Shown piece by piece: positions 17,482 through 25,526 of a DNA stretch of 64,000 nt. How positions within the stretch are numbered: position 1 is the stretch's first letter; each line of letters starts with the position of its first letter. Under the pieces are notes generated by a model. The model was not told the DNA's origin and did no database searches. It saw only the letters and a program-made list of their open reading frames with translations. This DNA is from PALSA-612 sp963704335 (GTDB lineage: Bacteria; Actinomycetota; Thermoleophilia; Gaiellales; Gaiellaceae): NCBI GenBank assembly GCA_963704335.1, contig OY969889.1:992001-1056000 (forward strand), given 5' to 3'. The position numbers and the translations under genes are program-made.

Positions 17482-18224
17482 TCGACGCGCGGCGTGTCGA
17501 CTTCGTTGCGCTGCCCGTCAGCGATCTCGCCCGGGCGGACGCCTTCTACGGGGAGACACTCGGACTCTGGCGGAACCCGCACACCTCTGGCGAGAAGTGG
17601 GTCGAGTACGAGACGGGCAACCTCACGCTTGGCCTATCGATGTACGGTGGCTCCATTGCGTTCGGCGTTGACGACGTCGAGGCCCGCAGGACGAAGCTGG
17701 AAGAGGCAGAGGTCGAGTTCCCCGGCGAGTCTTTCGATTCGGGCGTCTGTCGGGGTGCCGGGTTCACCGATCCTTTCGGCAACCCGCTGCAACTCCATCA
17801 CCGCTATGCGCCGCTCGATGGCTGGGAGCTTCCTGCCGGTGAGTTCGAGCGCACCGACTTCATCGGCGTGCCCGTTACCGATCGGCCGCAGGGAATGGAG
17901 TTCTACGGCAGGACGCTGGATCTGACGCGGAACGAGCGCTCGAGCGACGAGTGGCCGGAGTTCGAGCCCGGTAATGCGACGATCCTGCTGAACACCCCTG
18001 AGCAGACCGGCGACACGTTCAAGGCCGGTAACTACTCGATCGCGCTGCGCGTCGCAGACGTCGCCGCCACGATGGAGCGGCTCCAGGGCGCCGGCGTTCA
18101 GTTCGAACACCCGCAGGTCTACGACTCCAGCGTCTGCCACATGGCGTTCTTCAAGGATCCGGACGGCAACGCGCTGATCCTCCATCACCGCTACGCGCCG
18201 TACTCCGACGGGACGACGCCCTGA
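17478..18224 (+). CDS. VOC protein 4 of the suf operon, two-domain fusion
   Basis: The product has 248 residues and its GTG overlaps the previous stop. Two complete VOC units are fused: residues about 3-115 (RRVDFVALPVSDLARADAFYGETLG to LQLHHRYAPLDGW) and about 125-248 (RTDFIGVPVTDRPQGMEFYGRTLD to LILHHRYAPYSDGTTP). The first unit has VCRGAGFTD and the second VCHMAFFKD, so one unit keeps the His and the other does not. The fusion looks like a joined pair of the neighbouring single-domain types, suggesting that the single-domain proteins work as heterodimers. Confidence 0.85.
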   Translation: MIDARRVDFVALPVSDLARADAFYGETLGLWRNPHTSGEKWVEYETGNLTLGLSMYGGSIAFGVDDVEARRTKLEEAEVEFPGESFDSGVCRGAGFTDPFGNPLQLHHRYAPLDGWELPAGEFERTDFIGVPVTDRPQGMEFYGRTLDLTRNERSSDEWPEFEPGNATILLNTPEQTGDTFKAGNYSIALRVADVAATMERLQGAGVQFEHPQVYDSSVCHMAFFKDPDGNALILHHRYAPYSDGTTP

Positions 18225-18592
18225 TGCAGGTCGAGCAGGTCGACTTCGTGGGCTTCCTGACGCAGGACATCGCGCGGGCGAAGCGCTTCTACGCAGAGAC
18301 GCTCGGCTTCGAGATCGAGACGGAGGGAGAGAGCGACATGGAGTTCACGTGCGGCCAGGTGACGCTCGACATCTTCGATCCCTCGAGCATCGGGCAGCCG
18401 TTCGCACCGAGCCCCGCCGGGCTTGCGCTACGCGTCCCGGACGTCGCCGCCGCCCGCGAGGAGCTCGAGGCCAAGGGCGTCGAGTTCGACGGCGAGACGG
18501 TCGATACCGGCGTCTGCCACATGGCGTTCTTCAAGGATCCGGACGGCAACGCGCTGATGCTGCACCGCCGCTACGCACCGAGGGACTCGTGA
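18224..18592 (+). CDS. VOC protein 5 of the suf operon
   Basis: The product has 122 residues and its ATG shares a base with the previous stop. It is the most divergent member, with QVDFVGFLTQDIARAKRFYAETLGF, then TGVCHMAFFKDPDGNALMLHRRYAP and a short tail that lacks the DG-x-TP ending. The last codons overlap the sufD GTG (GTGA), so it couples the VOC block back to the suf genes. Its DNA near 18500-18560 is almost identical to that of protein 4 near 18130-18190, pointing to recent duplication or gene conversion. Confidence 0.85.
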   Translation: MQVEQVDFVGFLTQDIARAKRFYAETLGFEIETEGESDMEFTCGQVTLDIFDPSSIGQPFAPSPAGLALRVPDVAAAREELEAKGVEFDGETVDTGVCHMAFFKDPDGNALMLHRRYAPRDS

Positions 18593-19752
18593 ACCGCGCC
18601 GACGCGCTCGAGCTCTACCGGTCGCTGCCACTCCCGGACACGTCGATGGAAGCGTGGCGCTTCACCGATCTGCGCGGCTTCGACCCGGACTCGTTCGTCC
18701 AGAACGGCACCGTGGGCGCTCCCGCGCGCGACATGCTCGAGATAGACGTGTCCGGCCTGGCTACGGCCGGGGGAGGCAAGGTCGAGATCGACAGGCTCCC
18801 GGACGGGGTCGAGTTCGCCGCGCTCCCTGAAGACCACGAGCGTCTGGGCACGCTGGTCGACGCCGACGACAAGTTCACGGCGCACAATGCCGCGTCGTGG
18901 CAGAGCGGCCTGCTCGTCCGCGTTCCCAAGGGCGTGGAGCTCGACGATCCGCTCTACGTCCGCGTCGTGGGCGACGGCACCGGTGCGACGTTCTGGCGGC
19001 TGCTCGTCGTGGCCGAGGAAGGCAGTCGCTTCTCGCTGATCGAGGAGTACACGTCGCCGTCGGCCGGCGCTGCGGGCTACACGAACAGCGCGGTCGAGCT
19101 GTTCGTCGAGCAGGGCGCAAAGCTCGAGTACGTGTCGCTGCAGAACCTCTCCCAGGAGACCTGGAACTTCGCGACGCATCGCGCCACCGTCGGCAGGGAT
19201 GCCGAGCTCGACTGGGTGGCCGGCGGCTTCGGCTCACGGCGCGGCAAGGTCCGCATCCACAACGACCTCGCCGGCCAGGGGGCGACGTCCCGCGTCACCG
19301 GGGCGTACTTCGCGGACGGCACGCAGCATCTCGACTACGACACCTTCCAGCAGCACCACGCGCCTTCGACGACGTCCGACTTCGCCTTCAAGGGCGTCCT
19401 GCGAGAGGAGGCGAGCGTCGTGTGGAGGGGGATGATCCGCGTCGAGGAGGGTGCTCAGAAGACCAACGCGTACCAGGAGAACCGCAACCTCATCCTCTCG
19501 CCCGACGCGCACGCGGACTCGATCCCAGGCCTGGAGATCCTTGCCAACGACGTCCGCTGCACTCACGGCGCCACGATCAGCCAGGTCGATCGCGAGCAGC
19601 TGTTCTACGCGATGTCTCGCGGCCTCACGCGCGGCGACGCGGAGCGGCTGATCGTGCGCGGCTTCTTCCAGGACGTGCTCGACCGCATCGAGCTCGCACC
19701 CGTGCGCGAGGCACTCGCCGACGCGCTCGAAGCGCGCATCCCGCGAAGCTAG
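18589..19752 (+). CDS. sufD: Fe-S assembly protein SufD
   Basis: The product has 387 residues from a GTG that overlaps the preceding VOC stop. The open frame extends upstream, but only across the VOC gene. SufD features: EAWRFTDLRGFDP at the N-terminus, then a beta-helix region (FKGVLREEASVVWRGMIRV, core FKGVLREEA) and a C-terminal DREQLFYAMSRGLTRGDAERLIVRGF helix (core FYAMSRGLT). It forms the SufBC2D complex. The last 44 nt of the gene recur at 20881-20924. Confidence 0.94.
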   Translation: MNRADALELYRSLPLPDTSMEAWRFTDLRGFDPDSFVQNGTVGAPARDMLEIDVSGLATAGGGKVEIDRLPDGVEFAALPEDHERLGTLVDADDKFTAHNAASWQSGLLVRVPKGVELDDPLYVRVVGDGTGATFWRLLVVAEEGSRFSLIEEYTSPSAGAAGYTNSAVELFVEQGAKLEYVSLQNLSQETWNFATHRATVGRDAELDWVAGGFGSRRGKVRIHNDLAGQGATSRVTGAYFADGTQHLDYDTFQQHHAPSTTSDFAFKGVLREEASVVWRGMIRVEEGAQKTNAYQENRNLILSPDAHADSIPGLEILANDVRCTHGATISQVDREQLFYAMSRGLTRGDAERLIVRGFFQDVLDRIELAPVREALADALEARIPRS

Positions 19753-19753
19753 C
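19710..19753 (+). repeat. sufD 3'-end repeat, copy 1
   Basis: This 44-nt stretch ends the sufD gene and matches 20881-20924 at 39 of 44 positions. The two copies flank the secreted metallopeptidase-like gene as direct repeats. Confidence 0.8.
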
Positions 19754-19793
19754 CAGACAGGCGCGCCCGACGCGCGCATGTGACACTCTGAAC

Positions 19794-20876
19794 ATGAAGC
19801 TCGTCCGGCTCGCGATCACGACAGCGGCCGCTCTCCTCGTGGTGACCACCCCCGCCTCTGGAGAGGACATTCTTCGGTTCGAGACGAGCGACTGGGTCTT
19901 CACGGCGCCTACCTCGCTCGGCTCGCAGGCCGATCTCGAGCTGAACGGTCTCCAGACGCAACTCTGCAGTGCTCAGATCAGGGTCCTCGTAGGTCGCCGG
20001 CCGAGAAACGTCGAGAAGTTCACGATGGAATGGGTGATCGACGGCAACCTCGGTTCCAATGCGACACCAACCGGCGTCGTGAACCACGTGCCTGACGCGT
20101 CGTGGAGGCTCGTGTCCCCGGAGAGCCGCGCCTTCCGCCAGCAGATCGTCGATCGCGCCATCTGCGCCGGTCCGCACGAGGTCACGCACGTCTTGACGTG
20201 GGAGAGCTTTCGCCTCTTCTGGGCCAACGAAGGATTCGCGACGTTCACGGATCGGATCTACGAGGGACTTCACTCTTGGAGCTGCTGTCGCGAGCCCGCG
20301 CCGATCGGGCAGTCATGCGACGAGACCGGCTACGACGACCTCCGCGGGGGCGAGCGCCACGAATACAGTGACCTCAGCCAGTTCCAGATCGACTTCGGGT
20401 ACTACAGCACCGCGGCGTGCTTCTGGATCGAAGTGCACGAGCTCGCTGGCTTTCCGGCGATCCGCGGAATTCTCGCGGGCATGCGCGCTCGCCCGCCAGA
20501 GAAGACTGGAGAGCTCGTCGCCCTCGCGAGTCGGGTCGTGAATGTGGACCTTCGGCCGCTTGTCGCCCGCTACGGCTTCGGGCCGTCGGAGCTCGAAGCT
20601 GCGCCGGTCGTTCTTGCCGGCTGCACGCTGATTGGCACCGCGCAGGGCGAGCGGATCGTGGGCACCCGTGGACCGGACACGATCTGCGGGCTTGCGGGCA
20701 ACGATCCGCTTACGGGTGGGGCGGGGTCTGACGTCCTCGACGGTGGGGCGGGGGCGGACACGCTGAATGCACGGGACGGGCGCCGTGACGTCGTTCGCGG
20801 CGGCCCCGGGAAGGACTCGGCGCGGGTCGACCGCGGGCTCGACCGCGTGTCGGGCGTCGAACGCCTCCTGCCGTAA
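19794..20876 (+). CDS. Secreted metallopeptidase-like protein with RTX-type calcium-binding tail
   Basis: The product has 360 residues from the ATG at 19794; a longer open frame upstream overlaps sufD and is not real. A Sec signal (about 1-23) is followed by a domain with HEVTH (128-132) and WANEGFATF (Glu146), a gluzincin-like zinc signature with short spacing. Cys pairs follow (SWSCCRE, QSCDE). Residues about 275-345 hold RTX-like nonapeptides (GLAGNDPLTGGAGSDVLDGG). The final 32 residues closely match those of the protein at 20959-22224. Substrate unknown; export is likely. Confidence 0.8.
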   Translation: MKLVRLAITTAAALLVVTTPASGEDILRFETSDWVFTAPTSLGSQADLELNGLQTQLCSAQIRVLVGRRPRNVEKFTMEWVIDGNLGSNATPTGVVNHVPDASWRLVSPESRAFRQQIVDRAICAGPHEVTHVLTWESFRLFWANEGFATFTDRIYEGLHSWSCCREPAPIGQSCDETGYDDLRGGERHEYSDLSQFQIDFGYYSTAACFWIEVHELAGFPAIRGILAGMRARPPEKTGELVALASRVVNVDLRPLVARYGFGPSELEAAPVVLAGCTLIGTAQGERIVGTRGPDTICGLAGNDPLTGGAGSDVLDGGAGADTLNARDGRRDVVRGGPGKDSARVDRGLDRVSGVERLLP

Positions 20877-20880
20877 GCCA

Positions 20881-20924
20881 GGCGCTCGTCGACGCGCTCG
20901 AACCGCGCATGCCGCGAAGCTAAC
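20881..20924 (+). repeat. sufD 3'-end repeat, copy 2 (non-coding remnant)
   Basis: This stretch is 39/44 identical to the sufD 3' end at 19710-19753 and even keeps a TAA at the place of the sufD stop. It lies right after the stop of the metallopeptidase-like gene, so it no longer belongs to a sufD frame. Confidence 0.8.
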
Positions 20925-20958
20925 TCGCCCCTAACAGGCATCTCGCTACCCTCGGGCC

Positions 20959-22224
20959 ATGGGTGTGCGCGGAGTCGTCTGCGCAATCGGCCTCGTGGGG
21001 ATCTTCGTCCTCGCGCCGAGCGAAGCGGTCCGCGCGGGCTGCAACCCGAACCTTGCGTGGCAGGACCGCAACCCGAGCTGGGGCGCAAGCACGATCGCCT
21101 TCGAGCGGGAGAGCGTGGGGTGCGGTGGCGCCCCCGAGCTCGTCGGCACGGTTTCACCGAACGGCAGGAACGTGAAGTGGTGGGGAAAGGGATTTGGCCC
21201 CGCGGTCTCGGCGAAGGGAAATCTCGCCTTTACCAACGAGTTCAGCGTCATCGAGATCGACGGCGTCGAGGTCACCGGCGGTGAGTATCCGTCGTGGTCG
21301 CCGCAGGGCAATCGCCTCGCGTACCTGAAAGGGGAGGGCCTCTGGGTCCGGAATCTCGGCAGCCCGGAGGAGCGGCGTCTCGCCAACAGCGCTGTCTTCT
21401 CGCCGTTCACACAGGCCCACGTGTCCACGCCGGCCTGGTCGCCTAACGGCCGCGAGATCGCCTTCGTCGGGCCGGGGCTGAAGATCTCCGTGGCTCAGGC
21501 CGACGGAACGGGCGTCCGAAAGCTCACGTCCGGCCTCGACCGCCAGGTCAGCCCTGCGTGGTCACCCGATGGCGAGCGCATCCTCTACGCGTCGGACCCC
21601 GGTGACAGCTTCGACATCTGGTCGATCAAGCCGGACGGCTCCGGCAACCAGCGGCTGACGAACGGGCCGCAGGACGAGACGCTCCCCGCCTGGTCGCCCA
21701 ACGGCGGGCGTATCGCGTACATCCAGGAGACGGGTCAGACGTACGGCGAAGCCGTCCTCCGCGTGATGGCGCGCGATGGCAGCGATCCGCAAACGGTCGG
21801 TGTCGACGCGCATGGTTTCAGCCAGCCCGTCTGGTCGCTCGACGGCCAGAGACTCGCCTACGCGTCCGGCCGCGAATGCCTTCGCTGGGGCCTGTACGTG
21901 ATCGACTTCAAGAAGGCTGCACAGCCGCGCGTTACGAATCCGTGCCGCTTCGTCGGCACGCAGCGGCGCGACGTGCTGCGCGGCACGCCGTTCCTCGACT
22001 ACGTCGTGGGCCTCGGAGGCGACGACGTGCTGCGCGGCGGTAGAGGACGCGACACCGTCGTCGGCGGGGCGGGGCGCGACGTGCTCGAGGGAGGCGACGG
22101 CGGCGACACGATCATCGCGAGAGACGGCAGACGTGACGTCGTCAGCGGCGGTGAGGGCAAGGACTCTGCGCGGATCGACCGCGGGCTCGACGTCGTCTCG
22201 GGAGTCGAGAAGCTTCTACCCTAG
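20959..22224 (+). CDS. Secreted TolB-like beta-propeller with RTX-type tail
   Basis: The product has 421 residues. A signal peptide (about 1-26) is followed by at least five PD40/TolB-type blades with the WSPxGxxIAY signature (PSWSPQGNRLAYL, PAWSPNGREIAFV, PAWSPDGERILYA, PAWSPNGGRIAYI, PVWSLDGQRLAYA). The C-terminal 90 residues are RTX-like calcium-binding repeats (GGDDVLRGGRGRDTVVGG) ending in the same DGRRDVV...SGVE-x-LLP tail as the protein upstream. It is probably a cell-surface or secreted binding protein. The pair seems to share a tail module, not a catalytic role. Confidence 0.82.
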   Translation: MGVRGVVCAIGLVGIFVLAPSEAVRAGCNPNLAWQDRNPSWGASTIAFERESVGCGGAPELVGTVSPNGRNVKWWGKGFGPAVSAKGNLAFTNEFSVIEIDGVEVTGGEYPSWSPQGNRLAYLKGEGLWVRNLGSPEERRLANSAVFSPFTQAHVSTPAWSPNGREIAFVGPGLKISVAQADGTGVRKLTSGLDRQVSPAWSPDGERILYASDPGDSFDIWSIKPDGSGNQRLTNGPQDETLPAWSPNGGRIAYIQETGQTYGEAVLRVMARDGSDPQTVGVDAHGFSQPVWSLDGQRLAYASGRECLRWGLYVIDFKKAAQPRVTNPCRFVGTQRRDVLRGTPFLDYVVGLGGDDVLRGGRGRDTVVGGAGRDVLEGGDGGDTIIARDGRRDVVSGGEGKDSARIDRGLDVVSGVEKLLP

Positions 22225-23588
22225 GCGCCTGCGCCGGCGAAGCACTCGTCCCAGTACTGCTTCGGCACGGCGCTGCGGCAGGCTGCCCGCCTGGCGCCCG
22301 CTTCCCGGGAGAACCCGCCGAGGATCGTGCCGATCCCGTTGAAGCACCCGGCCTGCAGTCGGGCGCTGACCGCGTAGCAGAACTTCGACGAGCGACGCGC
22401 GCCGGCGTCCATGCTCGTTATGTCGCGCGCCGCGCCGTAGACGCACTCGCCCTCCATCTTCCCGGCGAGCGCGCAGATCCGGACGATCTCGGCCGAGTCC
22501 TGGAGCGAGCGTCCCGATGCATCGCGGCCGAGCGACTGGAAGCACGTGGCCACCCAGTCAGGCTCTGCCCTGTTGCACCACTTGACCGTCTTCGCCCAGT
22601 CGCCGCCGACGACGTCGAGGATGCGCGACGTCACCATCAGGTAGCAGTAGAGCTTGTGCCGCTCGGCCACGGTGGGGCACGGGTAGAGCGGATCGTCCGC
22701 GCGCAACCACTTCGAGAGAGTCCCGTACGACGTCTGGAGGTTCTCCATGAACACGCCGCCCGTGCATGACGTCTGATCCCAGCTCGTCACGAGCGCGTCA
22801 CACGTCTCGAGCGACATGGGCATGTCGTAGTCCGTGTAGATCATCAGCCCGTGGCCGAGCCCATGGACGCACTGGTAGGCGACGAAGTCGCTCCGGCGGA
22901 CCGCGTCGCTCTCGCATAGCCGCCGCGACACCGCGGGCAGGTCTTCCTCCGAGACTCCGGCGAAGGCGCGCTCGAGGATGCCGTGGTAGTAGCCCGACCA
23001 GCACACTGCCGAGCCGTCGACGAACGCGGAGCCGACATCCCCGTCGTAGTGCGCCAGCCCACCCGCCCCGAGTGCGTGCGCTATGCGGTGGCAGACGCGG
23101 ACGGTCGGGTCGGCCTCGATCTTCTCGGCGAAGGCCGCGAGCGCGCGCTTCGGCCCCTCGTAGTAGGCGAGATTGCCGAACGCCTGCTCGAAGCACGCGC
23201 TGTCCGCCTTGCAGTCGGCGAGCTTCGTGTCGTCCGGCTCGAATGCGGCGGCGACCGACACGGGGCTCTTGGCCGCAGCGCCGGCGACGTAGGAGGCGAC
23301 TGCGTCGATCTCTTCATCCGTCAGTCGCCCTCCGAACGCGGGCATGCCACGGCCCCCGCTCACAACCTGGCGCTCCACGCGCTCGGCGTCGGGTTTGAGG
23401 GCGTCGAGGCTGGGGCCCGCCGTGCCGTTCGACCCTGCAGCGCTCAACGCGTGACAGCCGCCGCATCCCGCGTCGGCGAAGACGGCTGCGCCCGTGTCCG
23501 AGTCGGAGGTGGGCTCCCCGCTGCCCGAGCAGCCGACAAGGACAAGCGCGGCGGCGGCGAAGGCCAGCGTCATGGCCAGGCGCGGCAC
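22221..23588 (-). CDS. Cytochrome c lipoprotein fused to a large Cys/His-rich domain
   Basis: The product has about 455 residues. I choose the GTG at 23588, which gives MPRLAMTL plus a lipobox (LVLVGC); an ATG lies 15 nt in, and a longer open frame would overlap the divergent gene. An N-terminal cytochrome c domain has CGGCH and a distal Met in RGMPAFGG. The remaining 340 residues form a domain I do not recognise, with about 20 Cys and repeated His motifs: VCHRIAHALG, GYYHGILERAF and QCVHGLGHGLM. These could bind haem or metal. The stop overlaps the RTX-tail gene by 4 nt (convergent). Confidence 0.8.
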   Translation of the reverse strand: MPRLAMTLAFAAAALVLVGCSGSGEPTSDSDTGAAVFADAGCGGCHALSAAGSNGTAGPSLDALKPDAERVERQVVSGGRGMPAFGGRLTDEEIDAVASYVAGAAAKSPVSVAAAFEPDDTKLADCKADSACFEQAFGNLAYYEGPKRALAAFAEKIEADPTVRVCHRIAHALGAGGLAHYDGDVGSAFVDGSAVCWSGYYHGILERAFAGVSEEDLPAVSRRLCESDAVRRSDFVAYQCVHGLGHGLMIYTDYDMPMSLETCDALVTSWDQTSCTGGVFMENLQTSYGTLSKWLRADDPLYPCPTVAERHKLYCYLMVTSRILDVVGGDWAKTVKWCNRAEPDWVATCFQSLGRDASGRSLQDSAEIVRICALAGKMEGECVYGAARDITSMDAGARRSSKFCYAVSARLQAGCFNGIGTILGGFSREAGARRAACRSAVPKQYWDECFAGAGA

Positions 23589-23623
23589 GCCTGCAGGGTA
23601 CGCAGCGCGCGTAGTGTTGCGCC

Positions 23624-24277
23624 ATGAAGTGCTGTCAATCGCCTGCCGGCTACGGCGAGCTCTTCTCGCCCAAGCAGGCCCGGCGTGAAGCTCGTGCCTA
23701 CCGGAGCAAGGGTCTGGGAGCCGCCTCACGCTGGGTGGTCGACGTCGTACGCGAACGGGGGATCGAAGGCCGGAGCGTGCTCGAGCCGGGAGGCGGCGTC
23801 GGCGCAGTCGAGATCGAGCTGCTCAAGGCCGGCGCCGCACGCTCCACGGTCGTCGAGCTTTCGCCAGGCTACGAGGAGGTCGCCGCCGAGCTGGCGCAGG
23901 AAGCCGGCGTCGCCGAGCGCATGGAGCGGCACGTCGGCGATTTCGCCGCCGACGGCACCGAGCCTGCGGACGTGGTCGTCCTGCACCGGGTCGTCTGCTG
24001 TTATCCGGACTACGAGCTGCTGCTCGGTGCGGCGGCCGAGAGAGCGCAGCAGACGCTGGTATTCACGTATCCACCACGTAACGTCGCATCGCGCGCGTTG
24101 CTCGGCCTCGTCAACCTCTGGCTGCGTCTGCGGGGGATGGAGTTCCGGACGTTCGCCCACCCGCCCGAGCAGATGACCGACGTCGTGCGCCGCGCCGGCT
24201 TCGAGCCCTACGCCCGCCGCCGAGGAGGCATCTGGCGCGGCGTCGCGCTGGCTCGCACAGATGGCGGGCTACGATAG
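23624..24277 (+). CDS. SAM-dependent methyltransferase
   Basis: The product has 217 residues and is divergent from the cytochrome c gene. SAM motif I reads VLEPGGGVGAVE, with a Glu ending the second strand (VVELSPGY) and motif II in ADVVVLHRVVCCYPDY. The MKCC start and FSPKQARREARAYRSKGL segment resemble small class I methyltransferases in the neighbourhood of Mg-protoporphyrin methyltransferase, but that assignment is not safe. Its end overlaps the possible upstream ATG of sufS. Confidence 0.8.
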   Translation: MKCCQSPAGYGELFSPKQARREARAYRSKGLGAASRWVVDVVRERGIEGRSVLEPGGGVGAVEIELLKAGAARSTVVELSPGYEEVAAELAQEAGVAERMERHVGDFAADGTEPADVVVLHRVVCCYPDYELLLGAAAERAQQTLVFTYPPRNVASRALLGLVNLWLRLRGMEFRTFAHPPEQMTDVVRRAGFEPYARRRGGIWRGVALARTDGGLR

Positions 24278-24281
24278 GTAC

Positions 24282-25526
24282 GTGGCCGTAACCGCCGGCG
24301 CCAAGCTCGATGCGCACACGCTGCGCAAGGACTTCCCGATCTTCGAACAGGAGTTCCACGGAAAGCCGCTCGCGTATCTCGACTCCGCCGCGAGCTCCCA
24401 GAAGCCGCGGCAGATGCTCGATGCCATGGAGGCGTTCTACGAGACGTCCTATGCGAACGTCCACCGCGGCGTCTACGAGCTCGCCGAACGGGCGACGGAA
24501 GGGCTGGAGAACGCGCGCGAGAAGGTTCGCGTCCTGCTCAACGCACCTGCCGCGCGCGAGGTGATCTTCGTCCGCAACGCAACCGAGGGCATCAACCTCG
24601 TTGCCTACGCGTGGGGCTTCTCCAACCTCGGCCCGGGAGACGTCGTTCTCGTCACCGAGCTCGAGCACCACTCGAACTTCGTCCCCTGGCAGTACGTCGC
24701 CAAGCGCACAGGCGCCGACTTCCGGATGATTCCGCTCACCGACGAGGGGGACCTCGTGCTCGACGGGCTCGACGAGCTAGTCGGGGACGGGCGCCTCAAG
24801 GTCGTCGCGCTCAACCTCGTGTCGAACGCGCTCGGCACCGTCAACGGCATCGAGCGAATCAACGAGTGGGCACACGCGCGCGGCGCGATCGTCGTCGTCG
24901 ATGCGGCCCAAGCCGCACCGCACCGCGCCGTAGACGTGCAGGCCGTCGGCTGTGACTTCCTCGCCATCTCGGGCCACAAGATGTGCGCGCCGAGCGGCAT
25001 CGGCGCTGTCTGGGGACGGGCTGAGCTGTTAGAGCGGATGGAGCCGTTCATGCTCGGCGGGCACATGATTCGCAAGGTCCACGCCGACGGGACTACGTGG
25101 GGAGACCTGCCCCACAAGTTCGAGGCGGGCACGGCGCCGATGGCCGAGGCGGTCGGCCTCGGTGCCGCGGTCGACTACCTCACCGCGGTGGGCTTCGAGG
25201 CGATCGAGCAGCACGAGCACGACCTCACCGCGTACGCGCTCGGCGCGCTCGCCGAGATCCCTGGCATCAGGCTCTTCGGTCCGCCGCCCGAGCGCCGCGC
25301 GGGCATCGTCTCCTTCGCGTTCGACGACGTCCACCCGCACGACGTGGCGCAGGTCCTGGACTGGGAAGGTGTCGCCGTTCGCGCCGGGCACCACTGCTGC
25401 CAGCCGCTGATGGCGAGGCTCGGCGTGGCCGCCACGACGCGCGCCAGCTTCTACCTCTACACGATTCCCGAGGAGATCGATCGCCTCGTCCAGGGTCTCC
25501 ACCGCGTCCGGAAGGTGTTCGGTTGA
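24282..25526 (+). CDS. sufS: Cysteine desulfurase SufS
   Basis: The product has 414 residues from the GTG just after the methyltransferase stop; an ATG 21 nt earlier overlaps that gene. PLP-binding Lys233 lies in AISGHKM, and catalytic Cys372 in RAGHHCCQP. The N-terminal DFPIFEQEFHGKPLAYLDSAA (core HGKPLAYLDSAA) is typical. It takes sulfur from cysteine and passes it to SufU. It is followed by sufU with a one-base overlap, and the block lies 4.5 kb from sufD on the same strand. Confidence 0.96.
   Translation: MAVTAGAKLDAHTLRKDFPIFEQEFHGKPLAYLDSAASSQKPRQMLDAMEAFYETSYANVHRGVYELAERATEGLENAREKVRVLLNAPAAREVIFVRNATEGINLVAYAWGFSNLGPGDVVLVTELEHHSNFVPWQYVAKRTGADFRMIPLTDEGDLVLDGLDELVGDGRLKVVALNLVSNALGTVNGIERINEWAHARGAIVVVDAAQAAPHRAVDVQAVGCDFLAISGHKMCAPSGIGAVWGRAELLERMEPFMLGGHMIRKVHADGTTWGDLPHKFEAGTAPMAEAVGLGAAVDYLTAVGFEAIEQHEHDLTAYALGALAEIPGIRLFGPPPERRAGIVSFAFDDVHPHDVAQVLDWEGVAVRAGHHCCQPLMARLGVAATTRASFYLYTIPEEIDRLVQGLHRVRKVFG

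Noticed and set aside
18897..19793. Open frame upstream of the RTX metallopeptidase gene that would give a 659-residue protein
   Set aside because: The first 299 codons lie antisense-like over sufD in another frame, are Arg/Gly-rich without any domain, and precede a normal signal peptide at 19794.
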